This document shows positions 54,785 to 63,283 of a stretch of 64,000 nt of DNA, piece after piece. Under the pieces are notes generated by a model. That model had not been told where the DNA came from, did not search any database, and saw nothing but the letters and a program-made list of their open reading frames with translations. How positions within the stretch are numbered: the first letter of the stretch is position 1; each line of letters opens with the position of its first letter. Position numbers and translations under genes: made by a program. Source of the DNA: Methylovulum miyakonense HT12 (lineage in GTDB: Bacteria; Pseudomonadota; Gammaproteobacteria; Methylococcales; Methylomonadaceae); contig NZ_KB913025.1 in NCBI RefSeq assembly GCF_000384075.1, positions 4,623,144-4,687,143 on the forward strand, written 5' to 3'.

Positions 54785-57208
54785 TCACAGGCACACTGGA
54801 AAATCTTTGCCGAGCCAGCGCAGCATGCTTAAATCCACACCGGATTCCGCCAGAAGGCAGCGCAACTGCTCGAAAATTTCTCTGCTATCCGAGCCTATTA
54901 TTCCGTCTTTAGCGGCGTCTACCAAATCAAAGAGAGCTATGTAATATAGCCCGCGCTGACGCAGACGGTGCTTTTTTGATGCCATCTCTATTGCGCCTTG
55001 ATATTCGGTCAAAGCAAGCGAGTCCCGCGAGCCAGCAAGCATGGTGAGAGCCAAGTCGAAACGCACCGTAATTGGCTCTTCATCGACAGATAGGGCTTGT
55101 TGCAGCAGTCGCATGGCTTCGTCATAACGCGCCAACCGGTAATGGCACCATCCGAGTAGCTGAAGGATTTCGATTTCATTACCTTTTTTATACTTCTGCT
55201 GCTCAATGATTTCCTCGAAATTTTTTTTTGCCTCATCTCTCCGGTCTAATTGGAAAAGAGTATTTGCTAATCCTTTCTGAAACCGGCCTTCCATCTCCCC
55301 CTGCCTTTCTTGGGAGAGTTCGCATGCCTTTTTATACGACTCGTAGGCCGCCTCAACAGATGGGCGGTCCCCGATGTGTGACAGGCACCAGCCTCGCAAG
55401 CCCCAAAACCATGCCTCGTTGGGGAATTTCTCGATAGCTTGGTTTATAAGCTCAAAAGACTCCCGAAAAGCAGCTATTTGGGAGAGGTAATAAGCATTAT
55501 TGAAAATAGCATTTATAGAATCTGGGGCGAGTTTAAGGGCGCTGGTATATGCTTCACCCGCCTTGTCATCCTTATCAAGTTGGCACCAGGCTTCGGCTAA
55601 GTCTAACTGCACGTCGGCATCATTGGGAGCCAGTAATGCCGCTTGTTCGAGTGCTTCGGCAGCATTGTTATAATTGCTTTGTTTTAGCAAAATCTGCCCT
55701 TTTTTCCAGTAACAATACGCGGAATTCTGGAGGTTGCCATGGATCTTGCTGTCAACCTCTTCGAGAGCTTCTTCACTGCGGTCATTTTCTATCAAACTAT
55801 CGACCATCAGCCGGAAGACAATATCATTTTCTGGATCCAAACGCGCTGCCCTGCGGAGAGTGCCGAGCGCTTGATCAAAATTGCCCTGTGCGTTCAGTGT
55901 GACGGCTCTTCCCACGAGCGCCTCAACGGATTTCGGGTTATTGGTGAGCGTATCATCAAATACCTTTAATGCTTCTTCCATGTTGTCACACAGATATAGT
56001 GCCCGGCCCAGTTCGTTGGCAAACAAGATGTTATTGGGCTCATTTTCAATGGCTTTGCGTAGCAGCTCAACAGCTTCTTCTGGCCTATTTAGGTCATCAA
56101 TCAGTATTTCCGCACGAAGATAGGATATACCTTCGAACAAAGGATTTAAGCTGTACGCTAGATCAAGCAGATGAAGCGCTTCCTCACCGTTTCCCGGATT
56201 GATCTGGAGTAGTACCTTGGCGCGTTCAACAAAAATCCATGCCAATTCAGGCGCGCATACATCAATTTCGCGCAGAATATTGATTGCCTCTTCAGGCCGA
56301 CCGATTTCACGCAATAATGTCGCCTTCAATCCCAGCGCCCATGAATGTTTGGCATCGTGCTGAAGAACCCTTTCCACTATGGCCATGGAAGCTTCTATGC
56401 CTTGATGTTTGTATGCGATCTTAAATGCGATGTTTAGTGCTTCTGCGTCGGTAGGCGTAAGGTTGAGGGCGCGATTAGCAAATTCGGCGGCGGTTTGCAT
56501 ATCTTCGAGGTTGATTGCCGCCAGTGCAGCGTCGCAATATGCTTCTGTCGCCTCCTTTGCCATCTTTTCTGCTTCCAATGTTTCTGCCAGATATTGCAAA
56601 ATATTCGGGTCGCCGGGGGCTAGTTGCAAGCCCTTGCGATAGGCATCCTCGGCTTCCGCCCAGTGTTCCTCAGCTTGATAAACCCATCCAAGATAGCCAA
56701 AGGCTTCATGCGGCGCCACACCGCTTTCGCATATCTCTTTTAATAGTTTGAAAGCGTCGTCCATGCGTCCAATCCGGGATAGTGAGATGGCATAATCGGT
56801 GCAGATTCGACTGTTTTCCCGTACTAAAGCTAAGTCTTGGCTTTCAAACAAATGTACGGACTCATTGAAAGCACTTTTTGATCCTTCCAGTGCTCCTAGG
56901 TAATAGGAGAGACGGCCATACAAACACCATGTACTGGCCTTTAGTAAACATATCAAACTAGCAAACTTTGTATTACTAGGCGAAGAACCATCAAGATGCC
57001 GTAGTTTGTTTCGCAAGTCGTCAAGAATACTTTTTACCGAGTCATAGTGGCGCAAACTGAATTCAGCCCGTGCACGTTCAAGAGCGGTGCGCAACTCAGA
57101 AATTACCGCAGACTCCGAAGGCAAATCGGATGACGGTGAAGGCGATCTCTGGTCAATAGGAAAGATATCGGGGGTACGCCCGGGGGTTGGGGGAAGTGGT
57201 GCAGCCAT
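54785..57208 (-). CDS. large TPR-repeat protein, last gene of the metallopeptidase operon
   Basis: 807 residues. After a Pro/Ser-rich start (about 1-35), at least fifteen tetratricopeptide repeats cover about residues 40-740; examples are AFGYLGWVYQAEEHWAEAEDAYRKGLQLAP and ALVGRAVTLNAQGNFDQALGTLRRAARLDP (consensus positions W/L-G-Y-A-F-A-P). The last 60 residues (GLYYIALFDLVDAAKDGIIGS to the end) are not TPR-like. There is no signal peptide or membrane segment, so it is probably a cytoplasmic scaffold. It starts three bases after the stop of the upstream HExxH protein; GAGAGG precedes the ATG. Its partners are likely the operon proteins. Confidence 0.85.
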   Translation of the reverse strand: MAAPLPPTPGRTPDIFPIDQRSPSPSSDLPSESAVISELRTALERARAEFSLRHYDSVKSILDDLRNKLRHLDGSSPSNTKFASLICLLKASTWCLYGRLSYYLGALEGSKSAFNESVHLFESQDLALVRENSRICTDYAISLSRIGRMDDAFKLLKEICESGVAPHEAFGYLGWVYQAEEHWAEAEDAYRKGLQLAPGDPNILQYLAETLEAEKMAKEATEAYCDAALAAINLEDMQTAAEFANRALNLTPTDAEALNIAFKIAYKHQGIEASMAIVERVLQHDAKHSWALGLKATLLREIGRPEEAINILREIDVCAPELAWIFVERAKVLLQINPGNGEEALHLLDLAYSLNPLFEGISYLRAEILIDDLNRPEEAVELLRKAIENEPNNILFANELGRALYLCDNMEEALKVFDDTLTNNPKSVEALVGRAVTLNAQGNFDQALGTLRRAARLDPENDIVFRLMVDSLIENDRSEEALEEVDSKIHGNLQNSAYCYWKKGQILLKQSNYNNAAEALEQAALLAPNDADVQLDLAEAWCQLDKDDKAGEAYTSALKLAPDSINAIFNNAYYLSQIAAFRESFELINQAIEKFPNEAWFWGLRGWCLSHIGDRPSVEAAYESYKKACELSQERQGEMEGRFQKGLANTLFQLDRRDEAKKNFEEIIEQQKYKKGNEIEILQLLGWCHYRLARYDEAMRLLQQALSVDEEPITVRFDLALTMLAGSRDSLALTEYQGAIEMASKKHRLRQRGLYYIALFDLVDAAKDGIIGSDSREIFEQLRCLLAESGVDLSMLRWLGKDFPVCL

Positions 57209-57211
57209 AAT

Positions 57212-58582
57212 TTAATATTGCCTCTCGTTGATGCGATTTGCCAAGTTTTTGGCAGCGGCGGTGATATCCACATCTGGGTTGCGCATGGGATCGACACGGG
57301 CAAGCCAAGCCGCATTCAATACATGACGCAATTCCGCTCCCTGTGGCACTTGTATTTCATCCACCTTGCCATTGCGCAATAGAGTCGCCCAAGGTTCGAT
57401 TGTGCGCCATACGTCAGACGTAAATAACGGGTAACTACTTTTGAGTAACACCTCCCATAGAGTTTTGACAAGCTCGCACGCCCGTTTCTTGTCTTGTTCG
57501 ATTCGAGTTTTTTGCTTTTCAGTCGGCTTGGCTGAAGTCTCGGCAATAGCGTCAGCCCACACCTTGTCAAGACATGCCCTTACTTTGGCGTAAGGCAGTT
57601 CAAGAGCTGATTCTTTCGAGTCCATACAAGCCAACATCTGGCACATGGCGTAGACCCGTATATCATCCGCAGCATCAGTGGATTTGGCTGTGTAAGGGCT
57701 GCATGGACTCAACAAAAGAAAAATCGCGTAATATGGATAGGCCGGTCCCATGGTATAAGTGGCAAAAGCATCTGCTAAGCAGTTATAGAAATATGGCTGG
57801 ATAGTGTCTTTTTTATTTCCTGTCAGCTTACGCAACGCAAGCTGAAGCCTATCTTTAAGTTCATCCTGGGCCATCACATGCCAAAACTCATGGGCGGTGG
57901 AGGGCAAGGTCCAAATAGACCAGTCTGGAAACGTAACGCGGATGACGCGGGTCAAAGAGATGTTAACCGCTTGCTCGCGTGTCGGAATGGCAATTGGATC
58001 TATGTTATCTCTTGTAGAAGAGTAGATTCGGATAAGTCCGTCGGCTATCTGGCTAATATCCTCGTCGAAACCTCTGTCCCGCATTGCTAGGCCACCCAAA
58101 AACTCAATGTATTCCGCAAATATAGATTCATTCACCTTATCTATGGTTTTACTAAATTTGTCCCATTCCTGTTTCGGATCAGCGGAATATATTTCTATTT
58201 CATCAAGAGCTGCAATACAAGGTTTTGTCCGGTCTCTTACATCTTCAGCAATCTTCTTTCCGATATCACGATCCTGGATACGGAAGCATTTATTTCGCAT
58301 TGATTCGACAATCGATATGGCCTTGGTTAACTCTTGTTTGGTCTTATCCAGATCTTCCTCGGCTGTTTTTAAATCTTGAGATATTCCTGGTGCGTCATCT
58401 TCAGAATCTATTCTGGCATGAGACACAATTTTTTTAGAATTCTTCAATAATGTTACCGCTCCATTAAGGTATTTATCCAATTCATTCAAGTCTACCCTAG
58501 GATCTGGGATCGCCTGGAGATGTCCACTAATCTTGTTGAGGTTTGAGTGCAAAGCTTCTACTCGTATTTTTAGTATATCCAT
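57212..58582 (-). CDS. HExxH metallopeptidase-like protein A (paralogue, third ligand changed)
   Basis: 456 residues. The N-terminal about 190 residues are helical, probably coiled coil. TLPSTAHEFWHVMAQDEL has an intact HExxH at H231-H235. Downstream NCLADAFATYTMGPAY corresponds to EEFFADIFATYTLGPAY in the neighbouring protein, but the two Glu that would give the third zinc ligand are Tyr266 and Asn267 here. The C-terminus ends in a shared LLNAAWL-type block (HVLNAAWLARVDP). It may be a pseudo-enzyme or use Asp271. AAGG precedes ATG 58582; the gap to the upstream gene is 18 bases. I know no named family for this arrangement. Confidence 0.8.
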   Translation of the reverse strand: MDILKIRVEALHSNLNKISGHLQAIPDPRVDLNELDKYLNGAVTLLKNSKKIVSHARIDSEDDAPGISQDLKTAEEDLDKTKQELTKAISIVESMRNKCFRIQDRDIGKKIAEDVRDRTKPCIAALDEIEIYSADPKQEWDKFSKTIDKVNESIFAEYIEFLGGLAMRDRGFDEDISQIADGLIRIYSSTRDNIDPIAIPTREQAVNISLTRVIRVTFPDWSIWTLPSTAHEFWHVMAQDELKDRLQLALRKLTGNKKDTIQPYFYNCLADAFATYTMGPAYPYYAIFLLLSPCSPYTAKSTDAADDIRVYAMCQMLACMDSKESALELPYAKVRACLDKVWADAIAETSAKPTEKQKTRIEQDKKRACELVKTLWEVLLKSSYPLFTSDVWRTIEPWATLLRNGKVDEIQVPQGAELRHVLNAAWLARVDPMRNPDVDITAAAKNLANRINERQY

Positions 58583-58600
58583 GAAGGAAACCTTATATTA

Positions 58601-59755
58601 TTACCTGGCCGCAGTCTGGCACAGGCCGATTACAGTTTTGCTCAGTTGAGTGGGATCGGTATCTGGACCCAAACGGCAGAGCCAAGCGGCATTGAGAAGG
58701 TCGGAGATATTGAAATCGGGAGGGGGTGTTTGTGATGGCGGCGTACGGCCCAGCCATGAATACATGTCCAGCGCGGAAGCCCAGCGGTTGAAGCGAGCGT
58801 GCGGCACTGCCGCGCACAAGTCGGGGTAGAGGCTCGAAACAATCCCGTTGATTGTGTCGTATTCCGAAACATCTACGACGACACCCGCCGAATCCAGGGT
58901 TTCCGTCCAGAATTTTTCGAGCTGGTCTACGGGGAGTTTGGAACGGCCTTTGCTGTCTTGTTCCATATTCATGTACCGAAGCGTCTGCAATATGGCTTGT
59001 GCGCGCCAACTGTCGGGAGGATGCCGGTTGTCCAGTCCGTGCTGAGCCGATGCGGGATAAAACCGAAGCAGAAGGCATGTGCAGGCATAAGCGGGACCGA
59101 GCGTATAGGTGGCAAAGATGTCTGCGAAAAACTCTTCAAGATAAAACATCCATTTATCCCCTCCTTCCGGGTGCTGTTGTTTGAACGCTTCTTTATATTT
59201 TTGAAACGGGAGCTCATGGCCTATGCCATCTAGCTTCGCACGGTTGAGACGGCCCGCCACAAAATGGCCGAATTCGTGTGCGGACACGGGCAAGTCCCAG
59301 ATCCCGCACACAGGGAACCGCAAACGGATTATCTGCGCCATATCGAAGAAGAATTCCTCGGAAGCAAGCACAGTAAAACGGTTCCATGTTATTTCTGTTA
59401 CCTTGGCCAGTTCATCCAGCAGCGCGTCGGCTAATACGCAAAGATAGGCATCCACGTCTTGACCCCGGGTGTGGGCGGCTTGCAGAAACGCCAAGCACTC
59501 CTGGAACAAGGCGGAGCAATTTTGCTCGCAGTCCTGTTGTGCGCGCCATTCGGCGGAGTCGAAATTGTCCTTAATCATCGAGCGCTGAGCTTGGATTTCC
59601 TTGAGCTTATCATTGATCCTTAACTGAAACTCGGCAGCGGCGCGCCTGTACAAATAGTTGTTGATAGCTTTGACGGCTTCAACGGCCCGCAGGGTTTCTT
59701 TCAATCGCTCAACGAGCGCGTCCATGCGCATCAGGAACAGTTCTTTGTCTGTCAT
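58601..59755 (-). CDS. HExxH metallopeptidase-like protein B
   Basis: 384 residues. A helical N-terminal half (1-135) is followed by WDLPVSAHEFGHFVAG with HEFGH at 160-164 and EEFFADIFATYTLGPAY at 207-223, giving the His, Glu, His and downstream Glu of a gluzincin-like zinc site. The C-terminal block ISDLLNAAWLCRLGP repeats that of its neighbour at 57212-58582, so the two are diverged tandem duplicates. There is no signal peptide. The start ATG (59755) overlaps the upstream stop by four bases (ATGA), so the two proteins are translationally coupled. Substrate unknown; proteolysis of an intracellular target is the simplest inference. Confidence 0.82.
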   Translation of the reverse strand: MTDKELFLMRMDALVERLKETLRAVEAVKAINNYLYRRAAAEFQLRINDKLKEIQAQRSMIKDNFDSAEWRAQQDCEQNCSALFQECLAFLQAAHTRGQDVDAYLCVLADALLDELAKVTEITWNRFTVLASEEFFFDMAQIIRLRFPVCGIWDLPVSAHEFGHFVAGRLNRAKLDGIGHELPFQKYKEAFKQQHPEGGDKWMFYLEEFFADIFATYTLGPAYACTCLLLRFYPASAQHGLDNRHPPDSWRAQAILQTLRYMNMEQDSKGRSKLPVDQLEKFWTETLDSAGVVVDVSEYDTINGIVSSLYPDLCAAVPHARFNRWASALDMYSWLGRTPPSQTPPPDFNISDLLNAAWLCRLGPDTDPTQLSKTVIGLCQTAAR

Positions 59756-60882
59756 GGTGTCTGAATAACTTCGGGGCGAAGCAGTTTATCCGTGATCTTC
59801 CCAACACCATCGACCCAGCCCAATCCACGCCCTGAATCGCAATAATCCATGCCTACCAGAACTGTAGCCGCAATCAAGACTGCATAGACGCCTGCCATAG
59901 CCAGAGGCACTGCTGGGGTCGAGAGGTGCAGAAAAGCCATAATGCCGCCCGCAAGCGCCACTGCCGAAATCAGAGAGCGCAGCAGCTTGATGGTATTCCC
60001 GTATCTGGAATACAACGCGGATAGATCATGGGAAGCGCTGTCGTACTCACCCAAGCCGACACCTGCCGTGGTGCAAACCTTTGCAATCAGCGATTCCGCC
60101 TCCTCAACCCCAAAAGCCCAATGCAACAACGCCCTAGTATGTTCACCATCCTGGAACTTTTGCCAAATCTGTTGAATCTTGTCTTTGATCCGGTTCAATA
60201 CCTCGCTTCCTAACAGCTTTGAAAGAGCCTCCAGGGCATTTTTTAACTTCTCGGCACCTTTTCGAATTAGGTTGCCTGCGGCTGCGATAGTTTCATATGA
60301 CTTGCCGAGTTCGGCGATAGCTTCCAAAACCTTGGTGGCATCTAATTTTTTCAACTGCTCGAATAGAGCATTGACGACTGGAACCGCATCATCAACGATG
60401 CCCGTGAGAACGCTGTCGGCATTAAGGCGGAAAGTCTCCTTGGCCTTATCGAGGTTTGGCGATTTTGCAAGACTCTCAGGAGAAAACGCCAGCTTGGCGC
60501 GGGCTTGCAAGTCTTGCGTCACTTCCCCCTTGGAGATCGCTATCTCCAGAAGAGACTGATTAAGCAGCGCAACATCTGATCCTCGGCCATGCTCGTTGAG
60601 CGCGATGCCGGAGGACATCAGGATATTGGCCGATTGCAATTCAAACAGGAGTCCGGATAGGACATCATCGGCATCGTATGCAGGCTGATAGGATTCGTCG
60701 TCGATTGCGGGCTTGAAACCTAAAATGAATTCAGACGGACGGACGGCCTGGGTGGCGGACTCGATGTTTTGGATAGCGATACCACGATCAACCTCCTCGT
60801 CGCGAATGGATTCTAGCAACAACCTGCCGGCTGCCAGAAGTTTTTGTGATCTTTCAGGAAAATCAACGTATTGGCATGACAT
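59752..60882 (-). CDS. C-terminally membrane-anchored protein, first gene of the metallopeptidase operon
   Basis: 376 residues. The first 300 are soluble and mostly helical, with a long amphipathic stretch at about 160-270. Two membrane helices follow (about 302-320 and 325-345: SAVALAGGIMAFLHL and MAGVYAVLIAATVLVGM), then a short tail. No family is recognised. GGGGGTAATTT precedes the ATG. It could present or sense a signal at the membrane for the two HExxH proteins and the TPR scaffold encoded behind it. The 4-base overlap with the next gene argues for a stoichiometric complex. Confidence 0.78.
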   Translation of the reverse strand: MSCQYVDFPERSQKLLAAGRLLLESIRDEEVDRGIAIQNIESATQAVRPSEFILGFKPAIDDESYQPAYDADDVLSGLLFELQSANILMSSGIALNEHGRGSDVALLNQSLLEIAISKGEVTQDLQARAKLAFSPESLAKSPNLDKAKETFRLNADSVLTGIVDDAVPVVNALFEQLKKLDATKVLEAIAELGKSYETIAAAGNLIRKGAEKLKNALEALSKLLGSEVLNRIKDKIQQIWQKFQDGEHTRALLHWAFGVEEAESLIAKVCTTAGVGLGEYDSASHDLSALYSRYGNTIKLLRSLISAVALAGGIMAFLHLSTPAVPLAMAGVYAVLIAATVLVGMDYCDSGRGLGWVDGVGKITDKLLRPEVIQTP

Positions 60883-61509
60883 AAATTACCCCCAAGATTC
60901 AATAAGGACAAAAATACTGCATAAGTGCATGAACGTTAGTTTGAAATTGGCTTAATCTAGATTCTAAAACTCTGTCAGGCAAATCCAACGAGCGAAGCTT
61001 TAATCTTAATTTCACATGGCCAATTTTTCAGGGTATATAGCACCGATTTTGCTTGCTCCATGATAATGTTTCTGGCTTAAGACATGCAATGGATCTGCAT
61101 TCTACTTCGAAGCCAGAATTTTTCCAGATCCAGCATCTTTGCAATGACACTGCCGGAATCCGCCTCGATATATTGCGAATGGCGGCAATAGCCGATGATT
61201 TCCAACACATCCTGAACATTCCAGGGGCAGTTCTATCCCAAAACCTGTCGTTGAGCTTGCACAAGCCAGACTGTCTCCTTTGGGTCAATCGGGCCAATTC
61301 GTTCGCCAAAGAGTGCTATCGACCCAAAGAGACGGACAAGGACTGGTTTTCAAGGACGGGTAGAGACATAAAGCGGTCGTCTAACACAAAGAAATTAAGT
61401 CAAAAAACACAACCCGATGTAAAAATCAATAACCGATGACCGTTTTCGCGATAGCAAAACGCCAATATTCTTCAAAGCCATGGCGAATTGCCGAATCCGC
61501 CTTGCTAGG
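60883..61509. other. intergenic upstream of the four-gene operon
   Basis: This region presumably contains the operon promoter on the minus strand, though I cannot place it. Short frames on both strands (61028-61309 minus, 61053-61439 plus) overlap each other and show no family. A minus-strand segment reading GYCRHSQYIEADSGSVIAKM between stops looks protein-like and may be a worn gene or transposon relic. Confidence 0.4.
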
Positions 61510-61719
61510 TTAGTCTTTCTCAAGCAATTCTAAGCCTCGCGCCAAGTTTCCACGGCCCCTTTCGGCCCTAATTAAAAAACGAGTTTCAGCATCCAGCTCG
61601 GCGAGCATCAAAGTGGCCATTTCGTCGATCAAACGGTTGACGCTGGTGCCACGCTGATGAGCCACCTCTTTAAGGCGACGGTACTTGTCATCGGGTAGTC
61701 TTACGGTCATTGCTGTCAT
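61510..61719 (-). CDS. ribbon-helix-helix antitoxin-like protein
   Basis: 69 residues. TAMTVRLPDDKYRRLKEVAHQRGTSVNRLIDEM fits the RHH fold (one strand, two helices) of CopG/Arc-type antitoxins. The C-terminal helix would wrap the toxin. AAGGAA precedes the ATG. It lies 131 bases downstream of the PIN gene rather than upstream of it, the reverse of the commonest order, and probably has its own promoter. Confidence 0.75.
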   Translation of the reverse strand: MTAMTVRLPDDKYRRLKEVAHQRGTSVNRLIDEMATLMLAELDAETRFLIRAERGRGNLARGLELLEKD

Positions 61720-61809
61720 GCTGCTATTTCCTTCAAAAATGATGGCTATGTCATCGTTAGTTGTTGAAAAAATTTTATGTTCGGCGCAAAGCCTTATTTA
61801 ATGCGGATT

Positions 61810-61830
61810 GCGGCTTTCGCTCAAAGCCGC
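61810..61830. terminator. hairpin between PIN toxin and antitoxin
   Basis: GCGGCTTT-CGCTC-AAAGCCGC gives a perfect 8-bp stem, 21 bases after the toxin stop codon. No T-run follows; it may be an attenuating structure between the two genes. Confidence 0.45.
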
Positions 61831-61850
61831 GTCATTTAAGGCTTCCACAA

Positions 61851-62270
61851 TTAACGGTGACATAGCCAAAATGATTCAGGTGTCAGGACAGTCAAATGCG
61901 GAAAGTTCAATTCCATTCTGGATAGATCACGAAGATTGCGAGTTACTATAAATTGTGAATTACCTGCAACCGCTAGCTCGACCAAATGGTTATCGCCCTC
62001 GTCAGGTAGATTCGGCCGCCAGCCATAATAGATCCGCGTCCACTGACAAACCGAGAGGTAAATATCCAAAAGCTCATTACGTTCTTCAGCACTCAGACGA
62101 CTACGGTCAAATAACGTTGTCCGGGCCAGTACATCTTCGTACTCGTTAAACAATGCCGTGCCCATTAAGGGAATGGCCTGACCTCGTAAACAAGCAGCGA
62201 TCACCGCGTTAGCAGCGCCTTGGCTTAAACAGGCAGCCAAAAAAATATTGGTATCTACGACAATTTTCAT
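61851..62270 (-). CDS. PIN-domain toxin component
   Basis: 139 residues from ATG 62270. MKIVVDTNIFLAACLS carries the first acidic residue of the PIN ribonuclease site, LFNEYEDVLAR the Glu, and LPDEGDNHLVELAVAGN the next Asp pair; NSQFIVTRNLRDL is the conserved end. It resembles the COG1569 group of PIN toxins. It probably cleaves RNA and is neutralised by the RHH protein. Extending to 62294 gives eight residues without a ribosome site. Confidence 0.82.
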   Translation of the reverse strand: MKIVVDTNIFLAACLSQGAANAVIAACLRGQAIPLMGTALFNEYEDVLARTTLFDRSRLSAEERNELLDIYLSVCQWTRIYYGWRPNLPDEGDNHLVELAVAGNSQFIVTRNLRDLSRMELNFPHLTVLTPESFWLCHR

Positions 62271-62388
62271 GAGTATACGGTAGCATAGCTGCAACCGCTA
62301 AACTTAGCAATGACATGATTCAATGTCGGCGGGTAGTCACCTATCAGTCATGTAAAAAGACAGATTTCGATATTAACTGTCAGCTTAG

Positions 62389-63210
62389 GCTCTGTTGACA
62401 TAACAACAGAAACCCGTTGATATATGCGCCATTTGAAATGGCGAACCGATTAGCCATCAGTGATCGGGAATGGGAGGCCATCCGCCCAATCCTAGAGACC
62501 CATCCCTATGTCCGGGTGGGCGACCCTGGCCGATGCCGGGCTTTTCTCTGTGCCGTGCTGTGGGTTCTACGCAGCGGGGCGCAGTGGCGGTTGTTGCTGG
62601 CAACACTGGGCAAGTGGGACACGGTGTTCAAGCGGTTTTCGCGTTGGTGCCAGTTCGGCGTTTGGGAGCCTCTCCACCAAGGCTGCATCCACCTGCCTGA
62701 CCTGCAAGCGGTTTTCATCGATTCCACTATCAACCGCGCCCACGCCTGCGCGGCGGGGGCGGCTGGCAGCAACGCCGAGGCTTTGGGACGCTCCCGGGGC
62801 GGTTCCGGCACCAAAGTCCACGCCATCACCGACGCGTTGGGTCTCCTGTTGGGCTTCATCCTGACGGGTGGCCAAAAAAGCGACATCGGCCAGGCCGAAG
62901 CCTTGCTGGAACTCGCCCCGGAAGAGGCCAAAGCCCTAGGCGGTGACAAGGGCTACGATTGCGGCGCGCTGGTTGACGCCATCAAAGCCCGTGGCATGGC
63001 GGTGGTCATCCCGCCCAAGGCCAACCGCGCCGACCCCCGCGAATGCGACTGGGACGCTTATAAGAAGCGCCATGCCATCGGGTGTTTCTTCGGCAAAATC
63101 AAGCATTACCGCCGTATCTTCTCCCGCTTCGAAAAGCTTGCGCGCAAACAGGGGATTACTTTGTTTCGTCTCCGCCTTGATTTGGTTGCGCTAAGTTATG
63201 TCAACAGAGC
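62389..63210 (+). mobile_element. IS5-family (IS427-like) insertion sequence, intact
   Basis: Terminal inverted repeats GCTCTGTTGACATAAC and its complement GTTATGTCAACAGAGC are perfect over 16 bases. TTAG flanks both ends (62385-62388 and 63211-63214), a 4-bp target duplication typical of this group. Length is 822 bp with one open frame. Confidence 0.92.
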
Positions 63211-63214
63211 TTAG
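62438..63214 (+). CDS. IS5-family transposase
   Basis: 258 residues from ATG 62438. LAISDREWEAIRPIL opens the family HTH-like region; the DDE triad lies in QAVFIDSTINRAH, LGGDKGYDCGALVDAI and IFSRFEKLARK. RSRGGSGTKVHAITDALG is the insertion block. The frame is intact without the slippage used by many IS427 members. Its stop codon TAG (63212-63214) lies outside the IS, in the duplicated target. Confidence 0.92.
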   Translation: MANRLAISDREWEAIRPILETHPYVRVGDPGRCRAFLCAVLWVLRSGAQWRLLLATLGKWDTVFKRFSRWCQFGVWEPLHQGCIHLPDLQAVFIDSTINRAHACAAGAAGSNAEALGRSRGGSGTKVHAITDALGLLLGFILTGGQKSDIGQAEALLELAPEEAKALGGDKGYDCGALVDAIKARGMAVVIPPKANRADPRECDWDAYKKRHAIGCFFGKIKHYRRIFSRFEKLARKQGITLFRLRLDLVALSYVNRA

Positions 63215-63224
63215 CAAACAAAAA

Positions 63225-63257
63225 AAGGGCGCACTTACCATGGATAAGTGCGCCCTT
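63225..63257 (-). terminator. rho-independent terminator
   Basis: A perfect 13-bp stem (AAGGGCGCACTTA and its complement) with a 7-base loop. A run of T follows on the minus strand, so it ends the transcript of the 63284-63634 gene. Confidence 0.85.
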
Positions 63258-63283
63258 AGCCGTTTTATAATGAATGTTATCGA

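Noticed and set aside
61053..61439. 128-codon plus-strand frame upstream of the PIN/RHH pair
   Set aside because: It overlaps a minus-strand frame of similar length, neither shows a family, and no ribosome site supports either.
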